Assembly: GCA_903900705.1 (NCBI GenBank)
Contig: CAIUOG010000144.1
Location: forward strand, 1-56,949
Length of the DNA: 56,949 nucleotides
Direction of reading: 5' to 3'
From: an uncultured Acidobacteriia bacterium
GTDB taxonomy: Bacteria; Acidobacteriota; Terriglobia; Bryobacterales; Bryobacteraceae
A program made the translations under genes and the position numbers. Within the stretch, counting starts at the first letter, position 1, and every line of letters begins with the position of its first letter. The notes beneath the pieces are model-generated. The model was not told the DNA's origin. It made no database searches and saw only the letters and a program-made list of their open reading frames with translations. Shown one piece after another: positions 18,701 to 26,178 of the stretch.

Positions 18701-19402
18701 CTCTACCAGTGGAGCGTGGAGATGAACCATGTGGTCGCGGTGGTGGGCGGCGTGAATGCGCAAACCCGGCACACCGATGAACGCGCACCGGTCTTCACGC
18801 CCGTCCCCGTGGAACGACAGAAGAAGGCCCTCGCCTTTGTGATCGAAAACGCCCTCGCCACCCCGGAATGGGCTATCAATTCCGCAGCCTTTCGCCGGCT
18901 CGACCCCGGTGGCGGCGTCAACTTCATTCGCGATTACCAGGTCGGCATTCTGGCGAATCTACTGGGCCGCAACCGCCTCGCGCGCATCGTCGAAATGCAG
19001 GCCGTCGACGGTGTGAAGTGGTCCCCGGTGGAGTTCCTCACCGAGGTTCGCAAGGGTGTCTGGAAGGAACTGGACGCGCCCACGCCGCGCATTACCGCCT
19101 GGCGCCGCAACCTGCAATACGCCTGGCTCGATCTCGCGAACCAGCGCTTAAGTGGGTCCGGCGACGAGCGATCCTTCTTTCGGGCGCAGCTCAAAGCTCT
19201 GCAGCCAAGCCTCAAAGCCGCGCTCCCGAAGGCCGCCGACGCCGAAACCCGCGCCCATCTCGAAGGCGTGCTCGACCAGATTGCGCGCCTGCAGTCCACT
19301 TCCGCGCAACCGGTTCCTCCGAGCACGCCCGCCCGCCTGATCACGGGCAACGGAAGCGTTTCGGCGGATTCCCGATTGAGCTGGCGTTGCCGGGAAGACT
19401 AA
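15752..19402 (+). CDS. In-frame fusion of an APC amino-acid permease and a DUF5117-type zinc metalloprotease
   Basis: One frame of 1216 codons has no stop between two unrelated modules. Residues about 17-425 are an APC-superfamily permease with about 12 helices; it starts PDLVAITVNAVIGAGIFGLPAKVF, and its consensus GAGIFGLP is the helix-1 substrate motif. At residue 429 (GTG 17036) begins VRKTLPLLCFLLCWPGHAQ, a textbook signal peptide. The rest is a large secreted metalloprotease with HEVGHTLGLEHNF (HExxHxxGxxH) near residue 822 and a Met-turn SIMDYVRFNY. Either the permease has lost its stop and reads through, or GTG 17036 starts a separate protein. A candidate promoter lies just before it. 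If fused, the signal peptide would act as a thirteenth helix and place the protease in the periplasm. Confidence 0.85.
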   Translation: MSLAVPRAAVPRTKDMMTRPDLVAITVNAVIGAGIFGLPAKVFALIGDYSLVAFVVCAIFSALLVLCFAEVGSRFTETGGPYLYAREAFGPTAGFGAGWLMWVARVSAYAANANLLAGYASYFVPPVAAGLGRNVFLVAVTLLLAAVNIAGVRNAARASNLFTAGKLIPLAVLIFAGLWSIDWSRFTFAATPGYAPFSGSVLLMVYAFTGFEMMVVPGAEIRDPRRNIPAALLLAIGTIAVVYLLLQMVCIGSLPGLATSQRPVTDLAGRILGPPGAAFLSLGIVISILGNLHVTVLSASRIPFAMGRRGELPAFLGAEHPRFQTPHLAILFTAGVMLAMALSGTFIYAATVSILARLIIYLSTCGALIVLRRRASAPPAMLRLPGGYLIPCAAILLALWLLSGSTLREARDTAIAAALGFAIFRSSSVRKTLPLLCFLLCWPGHAQDTAAYDKLITKDAVTTKGIFTVHRINEHLYYEIPKSQLDREFLWNTRISRNTADVGPGGMQLAYSVVHWHLRSDKKIDLREINYAVTAAPDSPIAGAVQASNNETIVMSFDVAATSKDGAPVIDVTRLFTSDVPEFNTKQRLGATWLDGERSYVERVTPYPENIEVEATQTWVRNDNATPTPGQMQKGNATIVIHNSMVKLPDSPMPVREYDDRVGFFFQTVLDYTSLKPTKRYICRWRPGKQIVYYIDPATPLQWREAIRKGVEAWQPALADAGFPNGIVARMPPENDPAFNPEDVRYSVIRWLPTLVQDAYGPQIHDPRTGEILNADIEFHQSFLDMARDWYLTQIGPLDPRATRRPLPDEVTAMLITYVITHEVGHTLGLEHNFKASSMYPQAKLRDKEWLRTMGFTPSIMDYVRFNYLAQPEDHIPVEDLVARLGPYDRWAIHWGYAPAGGKAELDRWAAEEQTNPYLRWVTPRAWGAEPGEQREAVGDEDAVAATALGLKNLKRVARMLLPAAENGESGTWEDFGHLYAAMLYQWSVEMNHVVAVVGGVNAQTRHTDERAPVFTPVPVERQKKALAFVIENALATPEWAINSAAFRRLDPGGGVNFIRDYQVGILANLLGRNRLARIVEMQAVDGVKWSPVEFLTEVRKGVWKELDAPTPRITAWRRNLQYAWLDLANQRLSGSGDERSFFRAQLKALQPSLKAALPKAADAETRAHLEGVLDQIARLQSTSAQPVPPSTPARLITGNGSVSADSRLSWRCRED
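16995..17022 (+). promoter_or_regulatory. Candidate internal promoter ahead of the protease module
   Basis: TTGCCG at 16995-17000 and TATATT at 17017-17022 are separated by 16 bases. Transcription would begin about 17029, seven or so bases before GTG 17036. A TATATT box is conspicuous in such GC-rich coding DNA. It may allow the protease to be made separately from the permease on a nearly leaderless message. Only consensus similarity supports it. Confidence 0.4.
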
Positions 19403-20310
19403 GCTTTACGGCGCTTCAGGACCACCGCCAGTACGCCGGCGCCCATCATCAGCCAGGTGTTCGGCTCCGGCGCGGCAGCGGCGCCGGAATAGTAAGCGAT
19501 TCCGGCGGGATCATACAGGCCCGTACCGAACGTACTGAGAGCGCCGCCGGACGTGATTGCATAAACGAACTGGTTACAGCAGTTCGAGACGCCGTTCGCC
19601 ACTTCGGCGACATACAGTGTCCCGGTCGAGGGGTCGATTGTGATGCCGTACCCGAGTTGCGTGCCTGAGCCCGGAAGAGTGGCGAAGACGCTGTGCACGC
19701 CGCCCGGCGTGAATTTGTCAACTGTTGAACCATTCCAGTTGGTTGCGAACAGGTCGCCCGATGCGTCGAACACCAGACCGACATAAGTTCCACCCGTGCC
19801 TGTGGAAAACAGGGTCCGTGTTCCGTCCGGCGCAAATTCATAAATGTTCTGGTTCAGATCGCTCGCGAACAGATTGCCGCCGGGGTCGAAGGCCAGATCG
19901 AAGACACTGGTCCCCGTTGCGAAGACAGATGCTGTCCCGCCCGGCGTGTACTTCATAATGGTTCCGCCGGAGTTCGCGCCCGTGTAGATGTTGCCGGACG
20001 CATCCACCGCGAGGCCCTCCGGGCTGTTCACCGTCGCGAAGGTGGTCCGGCTGCCATCCGGAGCAATCGCATAGATGGCGTTCGCGTCGCGGGCCTGCTC
20101 ATACAGCGTTCCGCCGCTGTTAAACGCCATCTGCTGCACCGTGCCGCTGGCTTGTGTGGAATAGACGCTTCTGGTTCCGCCGGTCGTGTAGGCGTAAATG
20201 TCGATAAAATCGTTGACGTAGATGGTGCCCGCCTGGCTTGCGACCGCCCCTGCCAGCAGCAGAAGAGCGGCGGCGCGGATGGATCGCAGTGTGTTCGTTT
20301 TCGTGTGCAT
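19399..20310 (-). CDS. PEP-CTERM beta-propeller protein
   Basis: The product has 303 residues from ATG 20310, which is preceded by the Shine-Dalgarno sequence GGTGAGGT. A signal peptide (TLRSIRAAALLLLAGAVASQAG) leads into NHL-like blades such as PEGLAVDASGNIYTGANSGGTIMKYTPGG and FDLAFDPGGNLFASDLNQNIYEFAPDG. The C terminus is a PEP-CTERM sorting signal: PEPNTWLM, a hydrophobic helix (MGAGVLAVVL) and a basic KRRKA end. Such proteins are cleaved and anchored by an exosortase and are typically glycosylated or embedded in exopolysaccharide. No exosortase is visible in the window. The last four bases overlap the convergent protease frame. Confidence 0.9.
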   Translation of the reverse strand: MHTKTNTLRSIRAAALLLLAGAVASQAGTIYVNDFIDIYAYTTGGTRSVYSTQASGTVQQMAFNSGGTLYEQARDANAIYAIAPDGSRTTFATVNSPEGLAVDASGNIYTGANSGGTIMKYTPGGTASVFATGTSVFDLAFDPGGNLFASDLNQNIYEFAPDGTRTLFSTGTGGTYVGLVFDASGDLFATNWNGSTVDKFTPGGVHSVFATLPGSGTQLGYGITIDPSTGTLYVAEVANGVSNCCNQFVYAITSGGALSTFGTGLYDPAGIAYYSGAAAAPEPNTWLMMGAGVLAVVLKRRKA

Positions 20311-20382
20311 GTATGACCTCACCAGACTTAGCGGAAAAGATCCGAAAAGCCGGACAAGGACTTCATGTGCGACGAAATAAAA

Positions 20383-22836
20383 CTAACGGCCGTTCGTGAC
20401 CGCGTCCAGCAACACCTTCACGTTCTCCGGCGAGCCCGCAAACACACTGGTCGGGGTCGTCCGGTACTTCAGCATCTGCCGGTAGAGGAAATCATCGAGC
20501 GTCGAGTTAATTCCCCAGCCCGCCAGATAGCTCAGCTTCAGATCGCCATCCGTGTTGATCTCCGCATTCTTCACGTACGGCGCAAGATCCGCCGCGCTCG
20601 CCGTGTAAGTCGAAAACAGATCGAACAGATTCATCACGCCGATGTCGCGCAAAGACTGCCGCACGGTCTCATGCTCCGGCAGCGAGTAGCGCTTCTGCAC
20701 CGCATCGAGATCAATCTTCAGCGGAGTCAACTGGCCCATGAAGACCATGTCATACCCCAGCCCGTCGCGCAGATTGGCCCACACGGAACCGTACGGAAAC
20801 GCGTCGAAGAACGTCTTCAGTTCGCTCTGGATGGTCGGCTCATCCGTCTCATACAACGGCACGTAAAGCGAGAAATAGCCGCCCGGATTCAGATGCTGCT
20901 TCACGGATTCGAAGTACTCCTTCGAGTACAGCGCCGCCGTGCCCTTCACGAACACATCCAGCGGGTCAGACGCGATGATGTCGAACTTCTCCGTCGTCGT
21001 CATCAGATAGTGCCGCGCGTCATCAAAGTGAATATGCGTCTTCGGATTCAGCGCAACCCGGTAATCCTGATCGCCGAAGAACCGCGTGGACGCGGGCGGA
21101 ATCACCGGTTCGATTTCACAGACCGTGATCTTCTCAATGCCCGGATACCGCGTAAACGTGCCGGCCGAAACGCCCGCGCCAAAACCAATCCCCAGCACCG
21201 ACTTCGGATTCGGATGCAGCAGCGCGGGCAGATGGCCCACCATGCGCTGCAGCTTCATATCGAAAATCTCCGTGGTCGCTTCCACGTGGCCGTTTACGTT
21301 CACATAGATGGTCCCGTTGTTCCAGCGCGAAATCGCCACCGAAGAGTTGCGGCCTTCTTTCGTATAGAGGATGGTCGAAAAGCCCTTGTTGAGTGCCATG
21401 CGGCGGCCATAAGCGATCAGTTCACCGGGAATCGGATCGATGTTCCACGCCAGCAAACCGCCGCTAATCAGACAGACGGCCACGAGCGCGTAGCCGCCGA
21501 AGGACTTCGTCACCGGCACAATCGCGACCAGTCCGCTCAGCACCGCCACCACCAGCAGCACCTGCTCCGTCTGCTGCGACCCGATGCCGGGGATCAGCAC
21601 CAGACTAACCATCAATGCGCCCACAATGCCGCCCAGCGTGTTGGCCGCGTAGATGCCGCCCGCCGCCCGCCCGGAATCCTCACCGGGCCTCGCAACGGCC
21701 GCGCAGGCCAGCGGGAAACTCGCTCCCCAGAAGAGTGTGGCCGGCAGAATCGCCCAGATGCAGCGGCGCAGATCGAGGTTGTACATGTGCCAGGCGTTGC
21801 CGGTGGTCAGCAGATCGTCCTGCCAGTACGGCAGCGTGTTGATGATGGAATACGCGGTCCAGGCCATGCCCGCGGCAAGCAGAATCTGGCACCATCCCAG
21901 CGCCGCCTGCGGTTTTATTTTCTTCAGCAGTACGGACCCGGCGGCGCTGCCGATGGCGAGTCCGCCGAGGAACACGGCCAGGATCAGCGAGAACACATAA
22001 ACCGTCGCCAGCAGCAGCATGCCCAGCAGCCGCGTCCAGACCACTTCCGCGCCCAGAGCCGTCGCGCCGGAAAGCGCAATCGTCAGGTATACGGGCCAGT
22101 TCGAACCAGTGGCGTCGGACGGCGCGGCTTCTGCCGGGGTTGTCTCCGTGGACGGTTCCGGCTCAGAGAATACGCCGGCCAGCAGGAAGCTGGCGCCCGC
22201 CACGGCCAGATTGATCGCCATCGCCACATACGTCGCCGTGGCCATGTTGAAGACGCGCAGCAGGTAAAATCCGGCAAACAGGCAGCCGGCAACCGCGCCC
22301 AGCGTGTTGCCGCCATAGAGGAAGCCCCACCAGGAAACGCCCTCCGGCGTGCCTTCAATTAAGCGGACAATGGCGGGCAGGGAAGCGCCCATCAGAATGG
22401 TGGGCACCAGCATGCAAACCGCGGCGAGAACGCCGCGCAGCAGCATGCCGGGCAAGCCGCTCTCCGCGCCGGACCAGTATACGCGGGTGAGGAACGGCAG
22501 CGTCACCTGCACCAGCAGGGCGAAGATCGCAATGCCCGCCTCCAGACCCGCGTAGACCTTCAGCGGGTGCTGTGTCCATTTGCGCCGGGGCAGCCAGAGA
22601 CTTCCGATACAGAGGCCGCCCATGTAAGTGGCGAGCAGCACTCCCAGCGATACGGAAGTGGAACCAATCGCCAGTTGCAGGCTCTGATACCAGACGACTT
22701 CGTAAATCAATGCGGAGCAACCGCTCAACGCGAACAGGACCAGCAGGACCGGCAGAAAGCCGGGTGTCTTCGATTTCAATGAGGGACTCCGAACCGTGTA
22801 GGGTATCACGGGAAACGGGTCTCGCACTGTAAACAA
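20383..22836 (-). CDS. Membrane-bound spermidine-synthase-like protein
   Basis: The 817-residue frame has two parts. Residues about 26-490 form roughly a dozen helices with MFS-like or SpeE-fusion-type segments (LFALSGCSALIYEVVWYQSLQL, ATYMGGLCIGSL, GALGAEVVWTRLLG-like). Residues about 530-740 are a Rossmann methyltransferase-fold domain of the spermidine synthase family, with VLGIGFGAGVSAGTF, HFDDARHYLM and IIASDPLDVFVKG. Members of this large membrane family are mostly uncharacterised; polyamine synthase activity is not assured. The first codon of the longest frame is TTG; in-frame GTGs at 22827 and 22809 are equally plausible starts. It ends the minus-strand glycan operon, about 11 bases from the ABC permease stop. 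Confidence 0.83.
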   Translation of the reverse strand: MFTVRDPFPVIPYTVRSPSLKSKTPGFLPVLLVLFALSGCSALIYEVVWYQSLQLAIGSTSVSLGVLLATYMGGLCIGSLWLPRRKWTQHPLKVYAGLEAGIAIFALLVQVTLPFLTRVYWSGAESGLPGMLLRGVLAAVCMLVPTILMGASLPAIVRLIEGTPEGVSWWGFLYGGNTLGAVAGCLFAGFYLLRVFNMATATYVAMAINLAVAGASFLLAGVFSEPEPSTETTPAEAAPSDATGSNWPVYLTIALSGATALGAEVVWTRLLGMLLLATVYVFSLILAVFLGGLAIGSAAGSVLLKKIKPQAALGWCQILLAAGMAWTAYSIINTLPYWQDDLLTTGNAWHMYNLDLRRCIWAILPATLFWGASFPLACAAVARPGEDSGRAAGGIYAANTLGGIVGALMVSLVLIPGIGSQQTEQVLLVVAVLSGLVAIVPVTKSFGGYALVAVCLISGGLLAWNIDPIPGELIAYGRRMALNKGFSTILYTKEGRNSSVAISRWNNGTIYVNVNGHVEATTEIFDMKLQRMVGHLPALLHPNPKSVLGIGFGAGVSAGTFTRYPGIEKITVCEIEPVIPPASTRFFGDQDYRVALNPKTHIHFDDARHYLMTTTEKFDIIASDPLDVFVKGTAALYSKEYFESVKQHLNPGGYFSLYVPLYETDEPTIQSELKTFFDAFPYGSVWANLRDGLGYDMVFMGQLTPLKIDLDAVQKRYSLPEHETVRQSLRDIGVMNLFDLFSTYTASAADLAPYVKNAEINTDGDLKLSYLAGWGINSTLDDFLYRQMLKYRTTPTSVFAGSPENVKVLLDAVTNGR

Positions 22837-22847
22837 TCATCAACTGG

Positions 22848-24071
22848 CTATATCAGATCCGCGAAAGACTTCCGGAGCTTGTAGAACCACGCATGGCCCA
22901 GCAGAAAGACCACAATCGCGGCCAGGCTGAACCACCCGAGCAGTTGCCAGTCGGGCGCAGTACCTTCGAGCAGCGCCGCCCGGTAAGAATGCACCAGGAC
23001 GAAGATCGGATTGCGATGAATAAACGCGGCGGCGAACGGAGGCAGTTTGTCTTCCGGATAAAAAATGGGCGTGAGGAACATCAGCACCGTCAGCAGGTAG
23101 CCGATGATTTGGCCGAGGTCCCGCATGAAGACGGCAAGCGCGGCAAGGAACCAGCTAAGCCCCGCGGTGAAGAGAATCTGCGGGATGATCACCAGTGGCA
23201 GGTACACCACGGTCCATGGAACGCGCCCGCGGATGATCAGCAGCGCCGCCATGAACAGGACCAGGCCGAAAAACTCGGTTACAAGGCCGGAAACCACCAC
23301 GTTCACCGGCAGCGTTTCCACCGGGAAGACCAGCTTCTTAATGAAATTCCGGTGTTCCAGCAGAATGAACGGCGCCCGGCCAATGGCTTCACTGAAGGCC
23401 AGCCAGGGCAGCATGCCGGCGAGAAAGTAAAGCGCGAAGCCCGTCCGGCTGGTGTCTTTGCCGAACGTCGTCCCCATCACAATGCCGAACACGAAGAAGT
23501 AGGTCAGCATCAGCAGCAGCGGGTTCAGCACGGCCCAGAAAGCGCCGCCGAACGAACCCGTGTAGCGGCTCAGAACGTCGCGCCGCACCAGCGTCCGGAT
23601 CAGATTCCGGTTCTTCCAGATGGTTTTGAACGGCAGCGTGAAAGCGCGTCCCACCGCGCGGCCCAGCCGCTTCAGCCGAACCGAACGCTGGTCGGTCACC
23701 TTCCAGCGCCGCAGCGTCACGCCGCCGTCTTCCGCAACCGCGATGTCGATCATCAGAAACGGCCAGCCCTGTTCGTAGAACCAGGCCACATGTTCCCGCA
23801 TGGCGGAGAAACAGACGGTATACTCGCCCGGTTCCGGCGGCGTCGGGATCCGCATGGCGAACGTTTGCGAGGCCTCCGGCGCGAGATCCAGCGGCACCCG
23901 TGCGCCATCCACCACCAGCGTGCCGGTCGGATCGTCGAACAAATGGTAACCCGCGGCCCAGCCTTCGTTCGACGCCCAGGCTCCACCCGAAGTGTTCAGG
24001 ATAGAGCCGCTGATCACGAGGGCGCGGTCTTCCAGCCGCACAGCGGGACTCTGAATGGCAATCTCAGGCAT
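22848..24071 (-). CDS. Polysaccharide ABC exporter permease with N-terminal beta domain (Wzm-like)
   Basis: The product has 407 residues. The first 125 or so form a beta-rich Ig-like region (ALVISGSILNTSGGAW, GYHLFDDPTGTLVVDGARV, EPGEYTVCFSAMREHVAWF) of the kind found in glycan-recognising domains. The remainder is an ABC-2 polysaccharide export permease: TLVRRDVLSRYTGSFGGAFWAVLNPLLLM, a hallmark YTGSxLGxxWxxxNP-type motif, FLAGMLPWLAF and a C-terminal FYKLRKSFADLI. In the usual systems a carbohydrate-binding domain sits at the C terminus of the ATPase Wzt, not on the permease. No Wzt-type ATPase occurs in the window. It lies five bases from the GT4-methyltransferase gene and belongs to that operon. 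Confidence 0.87.
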   Translation of the reverse strand: MPEIAIQSPAVRLEDRALVISGSILNTSGGAWASNEGWAAGYHLFDDPTGTLVVDGARVPLDLAPEASQTFAMRIPTPPEPGEYTVCFSAMREHVAWFYEQGWPFLMIDIAVAEDGGVTLRRWKVTDQRSVRLKRLGRAVGRAFTLPFKTIWKNRNLIRTLVRRDVLSRYTGSFGGAFWAVLNPLLLMLTYFFVFGIVMGTTFGKDTSRTGFALYFLAGMLPWLAFSEAIGRAPFILLEHRNFIKKLVFPVETLPVNVVVSGLVTEFFGLVLFMAALLIIRGRVPWTVVYLPLVIIPQILFTAGLSWFLAALAVFMRDLGQIIGYLLTVLMFLTPIFYPEDKLPPFAAAFIHRNPIFVLVHSYRAALLEGTAPDWQLLGWFSLAAIVVFLLGHAWFYKLRKSFADLI

Positions 24072-24076
24072 GCGGC

Positions 24077-26149
24077 TCAGGCATAAAGCCAGTTCGGCCA
24101 GCGGTTTTTCACCGGACCCGTCTTGCGACCCACCGCATAGATGCCGTCGCCCCGCAGATGGTGGCTCAGCGAGTAGCGTTCGAGCATGTGCGTCACCCAG
24201 CCCAGTTCCGGATGCGGGGCATCAAGGAATTCACCCGTTTCGAGCGTGACCAGCTCAAAGCCCGAATCCGTGATCAGATGCTGGATCTCCATCGGGACGT
24301 ACTCACGGTTATGGCGCGCTTCGGCCTCTTCATCCGGCTTGCGCGGACGAATGTAGGCCGGGAAGAAGGCCGGATGATACCCCAGCAGAATGGCGGACAC
24401 CGCCCGCAGCGAACCGGCGTTGGGCGTGGTCAAAACCAGCGTCCCGCCGGGCTTCAGAATGCGGTTGATCTCGCTCATCATGTGCATCGGATCTTCAAAC
24501 AGATGCTCAATCAGCTCGCAGCACAGCACCGTATCGAACGACTCATCCGCGTAGGGATAGACATGCTTCTCGGCGTCGAAGTGATCGACGTCGCACTCGA
24601 ACACCTCGCCGGTTTCCGACGTGAGAACCTTATGGTCCACGCGCCCCGGCGGCCCGTAGTAACAGCCGCGCACGTACCCGTAGCCGAGCGTGAAGCGCAG
24701 CGCGGGCGTCATCTGCATATAGGCCCCCATTTCGAGGATCGCCTTCGTCTCATCCCCGCGCGGCGTCAGTTCCAGCGTGTGCACGAAGCGGGATTTGTGG
24801 GTCTCCGCGTAGGGACGGCTCTCCGGGCTGAGCCAGGTGGAGATCGCTTCGGGACCGATGGGTTCCGCAGTCTCCGGCTCTGACAGAACCGGCTCCGCTG
24901 GTGCTGGTTCGGGCGCAGTGGCTGGCGTTACCGCAGGTGCCTCCTCCACAACCTCCGCGTGCGTTTCTTCGGTTGCGACGGGCTCGGGAACGGCCTGCGT
25001 TTCCGCCTTCGGCGCCGGTTCCGGGGCCAAAATTGGGTTCGCTTTTTCGTTTGCTTTCCCGCTGCTCACCCGCTGCAGGAAGTCGACGTACTGGTCCGCC
25101 ACCACGCCCCAGTTGCACTCGCGTTCCACCCAGTCCTTCGCCCGCGCGCCCATGGCTTTCGCCAGATCCGGGCGTGACACCAGCGTATTCAGGTATTCGA
25201 AAATGAGATCTTCTTCGTGCGGGCCGATCGGTACCTTCAGGCAGATGTCGTCCGGCAACTCCGCGAACGAGCCGATATCACTCACCACCACGGCTTTCCC
25301 CAGCCCCAGGGCGCGCTGCAGACTGCCCGAAGTCTCGCCGACCGTGGGATAGCGCAGATTCAGAATGATGTCGCACGCGCCCATGTAATCGACGAAGTGT
25401 TCAATCGGTACGAAGCCCACAATGCGCACATGATCGCGCAGGCCCAGGGTGCGGATCAGCTGATCCACCGGGAAATCCGGATGCGGTTCACCGACCAGGA
25501 TCATCTTCACGCGCGGGTCCAGCTTCACCAGCCTCCGCAGTGCCCGCAGCGACTCCGCAATCCGCTTGTACGGCTTCAGATACCCGAACGCGCCGATGAG
25601 CGGCGTTGTTTCGTCCAGACCCAGCATGTGCCGGGTGGCCAGGCGGTTGGTTTCCGGAATCGCCGCGCCATGCGGAATCACCGCAATCGGCCCGTTAAAG
25701 CCCTGTGCGCGCGTCTCCCGCGCCACGTAATGGCTGTGGACAATCACGCCTTTCGACGCATCAAGCAGCCGCCGTGTCATCGCCACGCCTTCGTAATCCG
25801 GACCCACTTCCAGCCGCCGCACGCGCCGCGCAAACCGCAGGGCTTCCGCTCCGCCGTTCAGCTCGCATTCCGCCAGATAAGCATCCCAGTCGCCGCGCTT
25901 GATGGTCAGGTGCGCAATCAGATGGTGCAGATTGGCCTCATGCAGCACCACTACGCCGGGATTCCGCACCGCCGTCTCGTAGACGAAATCGTGGAAGGGA
26001 TTATTGCCCAGATGATAGAGCGCGATATCGTGCCGCTCGGGATCGAAGACGGCAGAGGCGGAATCAAAAATCTCCACTGCCGCGCGCTTCTCCATTTCGG
26101 CAATCAGCGCAACGGAATAATCGGCAATACCGCTCTTCGATGGCGGCAT
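24077..26149 (-). CDS. GT4 glycosyltransferase fused to a SAM methyltransferase
   Basis: From ATG 26149 the protein has 690 residues. Residues 1-385 are GT-B: PPSKSGIADYSVALI, FGYLKPYKRIAESLRAL and YPTVGETSGSLQRALGLGKAV. A Pro/Ala/Glu-rich linker follows (about 390-445). The C terminus (about 460-690) is a class I methyltransferase with TVLCCELIEHLFEDPMHMM and ILKPGGTLVLTTPNAGSL. It probably extends a glycan and methylates it, perhaps as a chain terminator. The ATG cuts the conserved first strand: in-frame sequence upstream reads KPLRTAFFSP, and a CTG at 26182 with a GGAG eight bases before it may be the true start. Operon neighbours are a DUF3108 gene and the export permease. Confidence 0.87.
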   Translation of the reverse strand: MPPSKSGIADYSVALIAEMEKRAAVEIFDSASAVFDPERHDIALYHLGNNPFHDFVYETAVRNPGVVVLHEANLHHLIAHLTIKRGDWDAYLAECELNGGAEALRFARRVRRLEVGPDYEGVAMTRRLLDASKGVIVHSHYVARETRAQGFNGPIAVIPHGAAIPETNRLATRHMLGLDETTPLIGAFGYLKPYKRIAESLRALRRLVKLDPRVKMILVGEPHPDFPVDQLIRTLGLRDHVRIVGFVPIEHFVDYMGACDIILNLRYPTVGETSGSLQRALGLGKAVVVSDIGSFAELPDDICLKVPIGPHEEDLIFEYLNTLVSRPDLAKAMGARAKDWVERECNWGVVADQYVDFLQRVSSGKANEKANPILAPEPAPKAETQAVPEPVATEETHAEVVEEAPAVTPATAPEPAPAEPVLSEPETAEPIGPEAISTWLSPESRPYAETHKSRFVHTLELTPRGDETKAILEMGAYMQMTPALRFTLGYGYVRGCYYGPPGRVDHKVLTSETGEVFECDVDHFDAEKHVYPYADESFDTVLCCELIEHLFEDPMHMMSEINRILKPGGTLVLTTPNAGSLRAVSAILLGYHPAFFPAYIRPRKPDEEAEARHNREYVPMEIQHLITDSGFELVTLETGEFLDAPHPELGWVTHMLERYSLSHHLRGDGIYAVGRKTGPVKNRWPNWLYA

Positions 26150-26178
26150 CGGAGAGAAAAACGCGGTTCTTAAAGGCT

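Noticed and set aside
20365-22362. 665-codon plus-strand frame opposite the spermidine-synthase-like gene
   Set aside because: It is rich in Arg, His and Gln with no fold-like pattern, while the minus strand encodes clear helices and a SAM-binding domain.
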